Assembly (NCBI RefSeq): GCF_945859825.1
Contig: NZ_CAMAPC010000005.1
Location: forward strand, 62,001 to 126,000
From: Pseudoalteromonas holothuriae
GTDB taxonomy: Bacteria; Pseudomonadota; Gammaproteobacteria; Enterobacterales; Alteromonadaceae
Direction of reading: 5' to 3'
Length of the DNA stretch: 64,000 nt
Both the position numbers and the translations under genes were made by a program. Positions 55,865 through 64,000 of this stretch are shown here, in pieces (the first letter of the stretch is position 1; each line of letters opens with the position of its first letter). The notes below the pieces were generated by a model. The model worked only from the letters and a program-made list of their open reading frames with translations, was not told the origin of the DNA and made no database searches.

Positions 55865-56746
55865 TTAATTAGCCTGAGGTTTAAGCTCTTGCCTTTTAGA
55901 CCAATCAGGCACAAACCCCGCTTGTTGATAGGCAAGTTTAACCAAGCCTTTTGATCTTAGTTTCGCCAAGCCTAACTGCAAAGCGGCAAAAGCACGTTCG
56001 CCATCAGGATGATACTTAGAGACTACAAAATGCCGGCTGCCATCAAGTAATACAACCCACTTTGGATGAGCCACCAAGTGAATGCCCTCTAGTATATATT
56101 CGTTACTTTTATTTGGCATGAGCGGCATTAGCATAAAATCAACCCACTGCATGCTAACCATACGAGCTTGCGCTACCCATTCATGCTCCAGAACATGACG
56201 CTTTAATGGCAATTTTTTTAACGTCTCCCAGTCTGTACGCCATCTTGGTGTACTAACCGCAGTCAATGTATTCAACCCGTCAAAACTTGATAAGTCTGTC
56301 ATTTTACTATTTTGTGGCGAATAGTATAAACCAGCAAAATACTCGCCTCGGCGTATCACTGCATCGGTGATAAAAATATGTTCTGCCAATGGTTTAGCAT
56401 CCGCGAGCCAATAACTATCAAAACTAAGTAATAACTTACCCTGTTCAAGTAGTTTTGTATTACGAAAATTAACATTACCAACTTGATAATCAAATGACTT
56501 GTCAAAGCCGCCTAGTTGCAGCGCTTTTTGAACTAAAATCATATCAACCACATCACGGCGAATGTATCTGCCGCTGAAGTTGTCAATTTCCGTGACAGTT
56601 CGACCATTTAAAAAACGTTGATAATCAGCATATACATCATCGCGAATGTACATTTGAACATTATCTGTTGCACTGACAAAAAGCGGTGTAATAAGCATTA
56701 CACCTATCGTGAGTGCATTATATAGATTATCTTTTATCGAGCCCAT
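55865..56746 (-). CDS. Periplasmic solute-binding-like protein
   Basis: About 293 residues from MGSIKDNLYNAL, with a signal peptide ending near FVSA-TDN. It has the two-lobed layout of family-3 binding proteins, with weak motifs only (TLTAVSTPRWRTDWETLKK, YHPDGERAFAALQLGLAKL). No transporter genes adjoin it. An ATG at 56788 would overlap pilU by 62 bp; the chosen start overlaps by 20 bp. It may be a sensor-type binding protein. Confidence 0.6.
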   Translation of the reverse strand: MGSIKDNLYNALTIGVMLITPLFVSATDNVQMYIRDDVYADYQRFLNGRTVTEIDNFSGRYIRRDVVDMILVQKALQLGGFDKSFDYQVGNVNFRNTKLLEQGKLLLSFDSYWLADAKPLAEHIFITDAVIRRGEYFAGLYYSPQNSKMTDLSSFDGLNTLTAVSTPRWRTDWETLKKLPLKRHVLEHEWVAQARMVSMQWVDFMLMPLMPNKSNEYILEGIHLVAHPKWVVLLDGSRHFVVSKYHPDGERAFAALQLGLAKLRSKGLVKLAYQQAGFVPDWSKRQELKPQAN

Positions 56747-57845
56747 CAACCGTGACCCCTTGCAAGAACCCAGCGCCTTGTTGCTCATTATTTTGCAGCT
56801 TTATCATCAACCTTAAATCATTAGGTGAATCAGCATGATGCAATGCATCTGCATAATTAATTCGCTGTTGCTTATACAGTTCAAATAATGCTTGATCAAA
56901 CGTTTGCATGCCCATTTCTTTAGACTTGCCCATCGCTTCTTTAATCGACCCCACATCTCCTTTTTTAATTAGCTCAGCGACCAATGGCGTGTTTAATAAA
57001 ATTTCGATTGCCGCTTCTCGCCCTTCTCCCTTGGATGAAGGCACGAGCTGTTGAGCGACAATCGCCCGCAAATTCAGTGCTAAATCATACTTTAGTTTGT
57101 CATGTTTCTCTTTTGGAACAAGGTGCATAATACGGTCAATGGCTTGGTTAGCATTATTGGCATGTAAAGTAGCCACACATAAATGACCCGTTTCTGCAAA
57201 GCTCAGTGCATACTCCATGGTTTCTTGGGAGCGTATTTCACCAATTAAAATGACGTCAGGGGCTTGGCGCAAAGAACTTTTTAGTGCTGCTTCAAAAGTT
57301 TCAGTATCGAGCCCCACTTCACGCTGAGTAATAATGCTCTTTTTATGCTCATGAACAAACTCAATGGGGTCTTCAATTGTCAGAATATGCCCACGCTGAT
57401 TTCGGTTACGATACCCAAGCAACGCAGCCAATGAAGTTGACTTACCTGTTCCTGTGCCACCTACAAATAACAGCAACCCTCTTTTGGCCATAATAACATC
57501 AGTTAATACTGACGGTAGACCAAGCTCTTGTACATCTGGGATTGCTGTGATGATCCGACGTATGACCATGCCCGCACAATCACGTTGCCAAAAAGCTGAG
57601 ACACGAAATCGACCAACATCCGTTACTATCGCAAAGTTACATTCTTTATGTTCATGAAACTGTTGTTTTTGTTTAGGTGTCATAAGCGACTCAACCAAAG
57701 ACAAAGACTTAGCAGCATCTATGGGCTCGTCATCAAGTGAACGTAATTCACCATCAATTTTAGCACTAATCGTTAATCCGGCAGACACAAAAAGGTCCGA
57801 AGCTTGTTTATCAACCATGAGTTGAAAATATTTATCTAGCAGCAT
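56727..57845 (-). CDS. pilU: Twitching-motility ATPase PilU
   Basis: An accessory retraction ATPase for type IV pili. 372 residues. Walker A is GGTGTGKSTS (about 130-139), the Asp box is ILTIEDPIEFVHEH, and Walker B is RQAPDVILIGEIRSQE, with the His box HLCVATLHANNANQA. It follows pilT by 9 bp. Length and the missing AIRNLIRE motif distinguish it from PilT. Confidence 0.94.
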   Translation of the reverse strand: MLLDKYFQLMVDKQASDLFVSAGLTISAKIDGELRSLDDEPIDAAKSLSLVESLMTPKQKQQFHEHKECNFAIVTDVGRFRVSAFWQRDCAGMVIRRIITAIPDVQELGLPSVLTDVIMAKRGLLLFVGGTGTGKSTSLAALLGYRNRNQRGHILTIEDPIEFVHEHKKSIITQREVGLDTETFEAALKSSLRQAPDVILIGEIRSQETMEYALSFAETGHLCVATLHANNANQAIDRIMHLVPKEKHDKLKYDLALNLRAIVAQQLVPSSKGEGREAAIEILLNTPLVAELIKKGDVGSIKEAMGKSKEMGMQTFDQALFELYKQQRINYADALHHADSPNDLRLMIKLQNNEQQGAGFLQGVTVDGLDKR

Positions 57846-57854
57846 CAGTACTCC

Positions 57855-58898
57855 TTAAAAATTACTCTGATTACGTTTATCTTGCGTCTGAGTTTGGATA
57901 TCTTGTTGTGATATGACTCCTCTGTTGACAAAGTTAGTCAAACATTGCTCCATTGTTTGCATACCGTGGATTGCACCCGTTTGAATCGTTGAGTACATCT
58001 GCGGGATTTTATCTTCTCGGATCAAGTTACGTATAGCGGGTGTGCCAAGCATAATTTCGTGTGCTGCAACACGTCCACCACTTACTTTTCTCACTAATGT
58101 TTGTGAGATCACCGCTTGAAGTGACTCTGACAGCATAGATCTCACCATGTCTTTTTCTTCACCGGGAAAAACATCAATAATTCGGTCAATTGTTTTCGGT
58201 GCAGACGTAGTATGCAATGTACCAAACACTAAATGTCCAGTTTCAGCGGCTGTCATGGCTAATCGTATAGTTTCTAAATCACGTAGTTCACCGACTAAAA
58301 TAACATCAGGGTCTTCACGTAATGCACTGCGTAAGGCCGCTTTAAAACTGCGAGTATCACGATGGACCTCTCGTTGGTTTATCAAACTTTTTTGGTTTTT
58401 ATGAACAAATTCAATAGGGTCTTCGATTGTTAGAACATGGTAATGCTGCGTTGCATTAATATGATCAACCAAAGCTGCCAGCGTTGTAGACTTACCCGAC
58501 CCTGTTGGACCGGTGACCAGCACTAGCCCCTTACGATACTCTGCTATTTTACGAAAAATGTCCGGCGCACCTAAATCATCCAGGCTTAATACATCCGCTG
58601 GAATGGTCCTAAAAACAGCCGCAGGCCCCCTATTGGTATTAAAGGCATTTACACGAAAACGGGCTAAATTAGGCACCTCAAAAGAAAAATCCACCTCTAG
58701 ATTTTGCTCATAGTCTCTGCGCTGGTTATCATTCATGATATCGTACACCAGATTGCTAACATCCTTCGCTTCAAGCGCTGGAATATTAACGCGGCGCACG
58801 TCACCATCAACGCGTATCATAGGCGATACGCCCGATGATAAATGTAAATCGGAGGCTTTGTGTTGCACACTAAAAGCCAATAACTCAGTAATATCCAT
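57855..58898 (-). CDS. pilT: Type IV pilus retraction ATPase PilT
   Basis: 347 residues from the ATG at 58898 (MDITELLAFSVQHKASDLHL), preceded by GGAG. An upstream start at 59018 would run across the divergent yggS start and is rejected. Walker A is GPTGSGKST, the Asp box is VLTIEDPIEFVH, Walker B is REDPDVILVGELRDLET, and the retraction-specific AIRNLIRE is present near residue 287. It is divergent from yggS by 30 bp. Confidence 0.96.
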   Translation of the reverse strand: MDITELLAFSVQHKASDLHLSSGVSPMIRVDGDVRRVNIPALEAKDVSNLVYDIMNDNQRRDYEQNLEVDFSFEVPNLARFRVNAFNTNRGPAAVFRTIPADVLSLDDLGAPDIFRKIAEYRKGLVLVTGPTGSGKSTTLAALVDHINATQHYHVLTIEDPIEFVHKNQKSLINQREVHRDTRSFKAALRSALREDPDVILVGELRDLETIRLAMTAAETGHLVFGTLHTTSAPKTIDRIIDVFPGEEKDMVRSMLSESLQAVISQTLVRKVSGGRVAAHEIMLGTPAIRNLIREDKIPQMYSTIQTGAIHGMQTMEQCLTNFVNRGVISQQDIQTQTQDKRNQSNF

Positions 58899-58928
58899 GT
58901 ATGACTCCACTACGAGCTGAAAAATAAT

Positions 58929-59624
58929 ATGGTTACAATAGCAGAACGACTTAACTTGGCCTACGCCCGTGTAGAAAAAGCCGCACAACAACGTACAGAT
59001 GACCTCATTACAGAGCATCCTGTTACTATTTTAGCAGTTTCTAAGACTAAACCTATCGAACTTATCGAAGATGCCTATGCACATGGGCATCGTCAATTTG
59101 GTGAATCCTATGTTCAAGAGGCTGTAGATAAAATAATCCTCTTAAAAAGTAAAAAAGACATTGAGTGGCATTTTATTGGCCCCATTCAATCCAATAAATC
59201 TCGCTTGGTAGCAGAGCACTTTAATTGGGTACAAAGTGTAGACCGTGAAAAAATAGCGAGACGTTTAAATGAGCAACGACCCACTAATTTAATGCCGCTC
59301 AATGTGCTTATTCAAGTTAATATCAGTGCCGATAAAAATAAATCAGGCTGCCAATTAGAGATACTTGACGAACTCGCTGAATTTATCCATAACAGTCGTC
59401 AGTTGAACCTAAGAGGACTAATGACCATCACTGAACAAACCAATGATAAAAATAAACAATTACAATATTTCCAGCAAATGAAAGCTTGCTTTGATAGACT
59501 AAAGGACCAATATCCTCAGCTAGATACATTGTCGATGGGTATGAGTGGTGATTTAGAACCTGCTATTGCAGCTGGCGCCACTATGGTTCGCATTGGCACT
59601 GATATATTTGGCTCAAGAAAATAA
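58929..59624 (+). CDS. yggS: YggS/PLPBP pyridoxal-phosphate homeostasis protein
   Basis: 231 residues. The PLP-binding lysine is in LAVSKTKPIELIED (about 34-47). FGESYVQEAVDKI, WHFIGPIQSNKSR, LRGLMTI and LSMGMSGDLEPAIAAGATMVRIGTDIFG are the conserved blocks, the last cited only by key positions near 200-227. It leads the yggS-proC-yggT cluster. Confidence 0.95.
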   Translation: MVTIAERLNLAYARVEKAAQQRTDDLITEHPVTILAVSKTKPIELIEDAYAHGHRQFGESYVQEAVDKIILLKSKKDIEWHFIGPIQSNKSRLVAEHFNWVQSVDREKIARRLNEQRPTNLMPLNVLIQVNISADKNKSGCQLEILDELAEFIHNSRQLNLRGLMTITEQTNDKNKQLQYFQQMKACFDRLKDQYPQLDTLSMGMSGDLEPAIAAGATMVRIGTDIFGSRK

Positions 59625-59638
59625 GGTAAGTACTCGCT

Positions 59639-60460
59639 ATGTCTAATAAAACAATTGCATTCATTGGCACAGGTAATATGAGCTACGCGATAATTGGTGG
59701 CATGATTAAAAATGGCTTTGCGCCGCAAAATATCATTGCTACCAATCGTAATCAAGATAAGCTCGCCAAAGTTACAGCAGACTTCCAAGTACAAACCACC
59801 TCAGATAATAATCAGGCGCTACGTGATGCTGATGTTATTGTCTTATCGGTAAAGCCACAAATGATGGCTGAGCTTTGCCAAAGCTTTCAAGATTCAGGTA
59901 TTGATATTAGTAATAAACTGTTTATCTCTGTTGCAGCAGGCATTACCGTCTCTCGCCTAAGAGACATGTTGGCACAGAAAGTAAAAATGGTGCGTTGCAT
60001 GCCAAATACGCCATGCCTATTAGGCAGAGGTGTGTGTGGCTTATATGGTGAAGACATTAGCCAAGATGAACACGCTTATGTGACTGAAGTATTTTCTGCT
60101 ACTGGAATTGCAACTTGGGTAGAGCAAGAATCTCAGATCAATGACGTAATTGCTGTGACAGGCTCTTCACCGGCCTACTTTTTCTTGTTTATGGAAGCAA
60201 TTGAAGAAAAAGCTAAAACACTTGGCTTTAGTGCACAGCAGGCACGCCAATTAGTACAACAAACAGCCTTAGGGGCTGCTGAAATGGCTATCTCACAGCC
60301 TGATATTAGCATCGCTCAGTTACGGGCGAATGTAACCTCTAAAGGCGGCACCACACATGCTGCAGTTGAACATTTAAAATCTCAAAATTTACACGCGACA
60401 GTCGCAGGTGCAATGGATGATTGTATTGCCCGCGCAGAAGCAATGGAAAAAGAAATATAA
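59639..60460 (+). CDS. proC: Pyrroline-5-carboxylate reductase
   Basis: Last step of proline synthesis. 273 residues. The NADP-binding FIGTGNMSYAIIGG opens the protein. MVRCMPNTPCLLGRG, VTGSSPAYFFLFMEAIEE and VTSKGGTTHAAVEHL are conserved. It lies 14 bp after yggS and 9 bp before yggT. Confidence 0.96.
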   Translation: MSNKTIAFIGTGNMSYAIIGGMIKNGFAPQNIIATNRNQDKLAKVTADFQVQTTSDNNQALRDADVIVLSVKPQMMAELCQSFQDSGIDISNKLFISVAAGITVSRLRDMLAQKVKMVRCMPNTPCLLGRGVCGLYGEDISQDEHAYVTEVFSATGIATWVEQESQINDVIAVTGSSPAYFFLFMEAIEEKAKTLGFSAQQARQLVQQTALGAAEMAISQPDISIAQLRANVTSKGGTTHAAVEHLKSQNLHATVAGAMDDCIARAEAMEKEI

Positions 60461-60469
60461 GGTTAATTT

Positions 60470-61003
60470 ATGAATGCCATGCAATTTTTAATCGGGATCA
60501 TTTTTGATCTATTTTTAATGCTCGTATTATTACGCTTTTGGTTACAACTAGTGCGTGCTGATTTTTATAACCCACTGAGTCAAACGGTCGTAAAAGTCAC
60601 TTCATTTGCAGTCAATCCTCTGCGAAAAATCATTCCTGGTGTTGGGGGGCTCGACTTTGCTTCTCTATTGCTGGCGTTCATTGTGGGCTTTGCTAAAGTA
60701 TCTTTGCTAATGGTGCTTTTTTATGGCGGCTGGGATCCTATAAGTACTCTTATCAGTGGGTCCGTCACCGTATTGAAAGAAGCATTCTCTTTGGTATTTT
60801 GGATACTTATCATTAGAGCAATATTAAGTTGGGTTGCACAAGGCTACAACCCAATAGCAGCGGTATTTGACCAACTAACTGAACCGATGTTAAGACCTAT
60901 TCGTAAAGTTATTCCACCACTGGGCGGTTTAGACTTATCAATCTTAGTGCTGATCATTGGTATGCAATTTTTACAATTGCTGGTGATGGACTTACTCGCA
61001 TAG
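60470..61003 (+). CDS. yggT: YggT-family membrane protein
   Basis: 177 residues, two copies of the YggT unit: LRFWLQLVRADFYNPLSQ with NPLRKIIPGVGGLDF, and RAILSWVAQGYNPIAAVFD with PMLRPIRKVIPPLGGLDLS. About four membrane helices. Function is not known; its linkage to proC is widespread. Confidence 0.92.
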   Translation: MNAMQFLIGIIFDLFLMLVLLRFWLQLVRADFYNPLSQTVVKVTSFAVNPLRKIIPGVGGLDFASLLLAFIVGFAKVSLLMVLFYGGWDPISTLISGSVTVLKEAFSLVFWILIIRAILSWVAQGYNPIAAVFDQLTEPMLRPIRKVIPPLGGLDLSILVLIIGMQFLQLLVMDLLA

Positions 61004-61014
61004 GAGCCTTAATC

Positions 61015-61452
61015 ATGAACAAATATTTACTCTTAGCCTTAGTGCTTATTGCCTCTACTTTTGTGCAAGCTCAATCAACTCAAGGTGGTCAATTTAAAGA
61101 GTTAGGCGCGTGGCAAGTCCATTATATTGCTTTTCCTTCAACATTTATACAGCCTAACATTGCCAGATCTTACGACTTAGAACGCAGTAATTACAAAGCA
61201 GTTGTGAATATTTCAGTGTTAAAAAATAACACTGAAAAAACGGCGCAACAAGCCACTTTAACAGGTGAAGCACGTAATCTAATTGGCAATAAGCAAACAC
61301 TTACGTTTAAAGAGGTTGTTGACGGAGAGTCGGTCTATTACCTTGCGCAAATAGATTTTGATAATGAAGAGATTTATCGTTTTACGATAAACATTCAACA
61401 AGGTAATACCCAGCAGGTATTAAAGTTTCAGCAAAAATTTTATGTGGATTAA
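61015..61452 (+). CDS. DUF4426 periplasmic protein
   Basis: 145 residues with a signal peptide (LLLALVLIASTFVQA). The DUF4426 pattern is seen in LGAWQVHYIAFPSTFIQPN and YDLERSNYKAVVNISVL. Function is not known. It lies in the proC-yggT-rdgB cluster, 11 bp after yggT and 6 bp before rdgB. Confidence 0.8.
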   Translation: MNKYLLLALVLIASTFVQAQSTQGGQFKELGAWQVHYIAFPSTFIQPNIARSYDLERSNYKAVVNISVLKNNTEKTAQQATLTGEARNLIGNKQTLTFKEVVDGESVYYLAQIDFDNEEIYRFTINIQQGNTQQVLKFQQKFYVD

Positions 61453-61458
61453 AGTAGT

Positions 61459-62052
61459 ATGACCCAAAAAATTGTCTTAGCGACAGGTAATCAAGGCAAA
61501 GTGAAAGAGCTTGCAAATATGCTCAGTGAGCTCAGCATTGAAGTATTACCGCAAAGTCAGTTTAGTGTTTCAGATGTGGCAGAAACTGGCACTACCTTTG
61601 TAGAAAATGCCATTATTAAAGCGCGTCATGCAGCTAAAGTGACAGGTCTTGCGGCCATTGCTGATGATTCGGGGTTAGAGGTCGACGCGCTTAACGGCGC
61701 GCCGGGCATTTTTTCTGCGCGCTATGCAGGTATCAATGCCAATGATCAAGATAATATCGACAAATTGTTATTAGAGCTTGGCGACAACCCCGTACGAAGC
61801 GCCCGCTTTTGGTGTGTACTGGTATATATGCGCCATGCCAACGATCCTACGCCGATTATTTGCCAAGCAAGTTGGCAGGGTGAAATCACAACTAAGCAAC
61901 AAGGTCGTGAAGGTTTTGGATATGATCCTATCTTTTATATTCCACAACTCGAGTGTACCAGTGCAGATCTGACTAAAGCACAAAAAAATGCCATTAGCCA
62001 CCGAGGTCAAGCACTCAATATGTTGCTCAATCAACTGCAGGCTCGTTTGTGA
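61459..62052 (+). CDS. rdgB: XTP/dITP diphosphatase
   Basis: Removes non-canonical purine nucleotides. 197 residues. [13 protein letters not shown] opens it. [20 protein letters not shown] (about 66-85), [12 protein letters not shown] and [11 protein letters not shown] are the conserved motifs. Its TGA overlaps the hemW GTG by 4 bp. Confidence 0.96.
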   Translation: MTQKIVLATGNQGKVKELANMLSELSIEVLPQSQFSVSDVAETGTTFVENAIIKARHAAKVTGLAAIADDSGLEVDALNGAPGIFSARYAGINANDQDNIDKLLLELGDNPVRSARFWCVLVYMRHANDPTPIICQASWQGEITTKQQGREGFGYDPIFYIPQLECTSADLTKAQKNAISHRGQALNMLLNQLQARL

Positions 62053-63185
62053 AACTGCCTCCACTGAGTTTATACATACACGTTCCATGGTGTATACAAA
62101 AATGCCCTTATTGTGATTTCAACAGTCATAGCTTAAAAGGTAAAGTGCCTGAACAAGAGTATGTACAGCATTTATTAGCCGACTTTAAAGCCGATTTGCA
62201 TTTGGTACAAAACCGCAAGCTGCATAGCATTTTTATCGGCGGCGGCACGCCTAGTTTGCTATCCGCAGACGCATATCAGTCTTTATTAGGTGAAATAAAT
62301 AACTTAGTAGAATTTGAACAGGATATTGAAATAACCCTTGAAGCGAACCCAGGTACCGTCGAAACAGACCGCTTTAAGCACTATGTTGAGGCTGGTATTA
62401 ACCGCATATCGATTGGTGTACAAAGCCTTCAATCAGACAAGCTCAAAGCGCTAGGGCGTATTCATGGTGAACAAGAGGCGCTCAATGCAGCTAACGAAGC
62501 AAAAAAAGCTGGATTAAACTCGTTCAACATGGATTTAATGCATGGTTTACCAAATCAAACATTGCCTGATGCATTGAGCGACCTTCAGCGTGTCATTGAT
62601 TTGCAGCCACCGCATATTTCTTGGTACCAACTCACTATTGAGCCAAATACACAATTTGCATCTAAACCCCCTGTTCTTCCCGAAGACGAAACTCTTTGGG
62701 ATATTCAAGAACAAGGTCAAGCTTTATTAGCACAGGCGGGATATCAGCAATACGAAATATCTGGCTATGCAAAAACAGGATACCAGTGTAAACACAACCT
62801 GAATTATTGGCAGTTCGGCGATTATCTTGGGATCGGATGTGGAGCACATGGCAAAATCACCCAACCAGGTCTAAATGAGATCGTGCGAACAGTTAAAATA
62901 AAGCACCCTAGAGGGTACATGGACTTAACTAAACCGTATCTATTTGACAGCTGGCAAGTCGAGCACAAAGATCGACCATTTGAGTTTTTTATGAATTGCC
63001 TGCGCTTGCAACAGCCCTGTAATAAGCAAGAATTTATCGACTTTACTGGACTGTCACTAGCGCTCATTGAAAGCAAGCTCAATAGTGCTCAATCAAAAGG
63101 TCTATTGCTTGATCAAGGTGATTCATGGTTAGTTACAAATAAGGGCCACAGATATTTAAATGACCTGCTACAATCATTTGTTTAA
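62049..63185 (+). CDS. hemW: HemW-type radical SAM heme chaperone
   Basis: 378 residues from a GTG that overlaps rdgB (GTGA). [19 protein letters not shown] carries the CxxxCxxC cluster motif plus the following Cys-Asp-Phe of the HemN/HemW family. [11 protein letters not shown] binds [23 protein letters not shown] and [10 protein letters not shown] are conserved. HemW inserts heme rather than acting as a coproporphyrinogen oxidase, as judged from family studies. Confidence 0.95.
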   Translation: MKLPPLSLYIHVPWCIQKCPYCDFNSHSLKGKVPEQEYVQHLLADFKADLHLVQNRKLHSIFIGGGTPSLLSADAYQSLLGEINNLVEFEQDIEITLEANPGTVETDRFKHYVEAGINRISIGVQSLQSDKLKALGRIHGEQEALNAANEAKKAGLNSFNMDLMHGLPNQTLPDALSDLQRVIDLQPPHISWYQLTIEPNTQFASKPPVLPEDETLWDIQEQGQALLAQAGYQQYEISGYAKTGYQCKHNLNYWQFGDYLGIGCGAHGKITQPGLNEIVRTVKIKHPRGYMDLTKPYLFDSWQVEHKDRPFEFFMNCLRLQQPCNKQEFIDFTGLSLALIESKLNSAQSKGLLLDQGDSWLVTNKGHRYLNDLLQSFV

Positions 63186-63266
63186 ATTAGTTTTAATAAT
63201 CGCCAATTTTTATACATTTTTTAAAGACTGAGCCTTAGGCTCCTAAATAAAAACAAAGGTAGAACA

Positions 63267-64000
63267 ATGCGTAAACTTACTGTTATTGCTGCTGCTATTA
63301 GCGTAGCTTTACTAGGTGGTTGTCAGCAAACAGCCGAAAAACCTGCTCCTACACAACAAGTGCAACAAGTATCACAAAGCGAAATCGAAAAAGCGAATGC
63401 ATTTTTTGAAGAAGTGTTTACTCGTAATGTAATGCGAAGCCCTGTTTATCAAACTTACATGGGGATTAAACAAGATTATGATAAGTGGGATGACGAGAGT
63501 GAAGAGCGAGCACTAGAGGATTTAGCGCTAACCAAAAAAGACCTCTTAACACTAAAAAGCATAGACCGTAATAAATTAGATACTGCGACACAAGTTAGCT
63601 ATGACTTAATGCAACAAAACTTAGAAAATGAAATAGCTGACTTTAAATGGCGCCTTCACGACTATCCTGTGAACCAAATGTTTGGTACTCACTCAATGGT
63701 ACCTGCGTTTTTAATCAACCAACATCAAATCTCTGATGTGAAAGATGCAAAAGCATATATTTCACGTTTAAATGGTGTACCAAAAGTTTTTGAACAACTA
63801 ATTGACGGTTTAAAGAACCGATCTAACAAAGGGATTATTGCTCCTAAATTTGTTTTTCCTCATGTGATTGAATCAAGTAAAAATATCATTGTTGGTGCAC
63901 CTTTTGATAGTGGTGATGATTCAACCTTACTGGCAGACTTTAAGCGCAAAGTAGAGAAACTAAGCATCGCTGATGATGAAAAGTCTGCGCTTACTGCTCA
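63267..64000 (+). CDS. DUF885-family lipoprotein, C-terminus cut by window edge
   Basis: The frame is open from ATG 63267 (AAGGTAGAACA upstream) to the window end, 244 residues of a protein usually near 600. Residues 1-19 end in the lipobox LLGGC. FFEEVFTRNVMRSPVYQTYM and YDLMQQNLENEIADFKWRLH are typical of the DUF885 (M2/M3-like metallopeptidase-fold) family. The HExxH region lies outside the window. Confidence 0.75.
   Translation, partial: MRKLTVIAAAISVALLGGCQQTAEKPAPTQQVQQVSQSEIEKANAFFEEVFTRNVMRSPVYQTYMGIKQDYDKWDDESEERALEDLALTKKDLLTLKSIDRNKLDTATQVSYDLMQQNLENEIADFKWRLHDYPVNQMFGTHSMVPAFLINQHQISDVKDAKAYISRLNGVPKVFEQLIDGLKNRSNKGIIAPKFVFPHVIESSKNIIVGAPFDSGDDSTLLADFKRKVEKLSIADDEKSALTA

Noticed and set aside
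63230..63242. GAGCC-TTA-GGCTC hairpin after hemW as a terminator
   Set aside because: Stem of 5 bp, three-base loop and no T tract.

Overview
The window looks like chromosome of a marine gammaproteobacterium of the Alteromonadales, most likely Pseudoalteromonas or a close relative. This is judged from low GC content, gene order and protein character: prlC/gor, PanP-type aspartate decarboxylase, nudF-yqiB-cpdA-yqiA-parE-parC beside tolC, rsmE-gshB-yqgE-ruvX, and pilT-pilU back to back with yggS-proC-yggT-rdgB-hemW. No rRNA, tRNA or CRISPR array was seen. Both window ends cut genes: prlC on the left and a DUF885 lipoprotein on the right.

Layout. 1-3.3 kb: prlC and gor. 3.3-15 kb: mixed accessory and regulatory genes. 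These are a secreted discoidin-like protein, a MerR regulator with a divergent MFS exporter and a cupin, an ECF sigma factor with a membrane tail, a heme-binding-barrel-like protein, a DUF3224 protein facing an AraC regulator, a GAF-GGDEF cyclase and panP. 15-24 kb: a degenerate GGDEF-EAL membrane protein, the mpl-ubiX-yadG-yadH-trmB-like operon, rph-pyrE and yicC.

24.06-37.49 kb is an accessory island lying between yicC and parC. It opens at the 3' end of yicC, the site used by SXT/R391-mobilised genomic islands. It begins with a ruined tyrosine integrase and a DUF927 fragment. It then holds a Fic protein behind an array of TATGTCGA operator-like sites, an IS256-type remnant joined to a broken DUF1016 nuclease gene, an intact-looking restriction-modification pair (C5 methylase and MvaI/BcnI-type nuclease), and a SEC-C protein with nearby decayed relatives. 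A duplicated set of HTH and membrane-protein genes follows: one copy is split into three translationally coupled ORFs including an 82-residue unknown peptide, the other is a single fused HTH-membrane protein. An unknown/HTH gene pair closes the island. The HTH-membrane cluster is the best candidate here for an undescribed system.

37.49-64 kb is core genome: the topoisomerase IV operon (with a sugar-dehydrogenase-like gene between parE and parC), tolC, lpxL, a TcpQ-like protein, glnE, a DUF350 membrane protein, rsmE-gshB-yqgE-ruvX, the twitching-motility ATPases pilT/pilU, and yggS-proC-yggT-DUF4426-rdgB-hemW.
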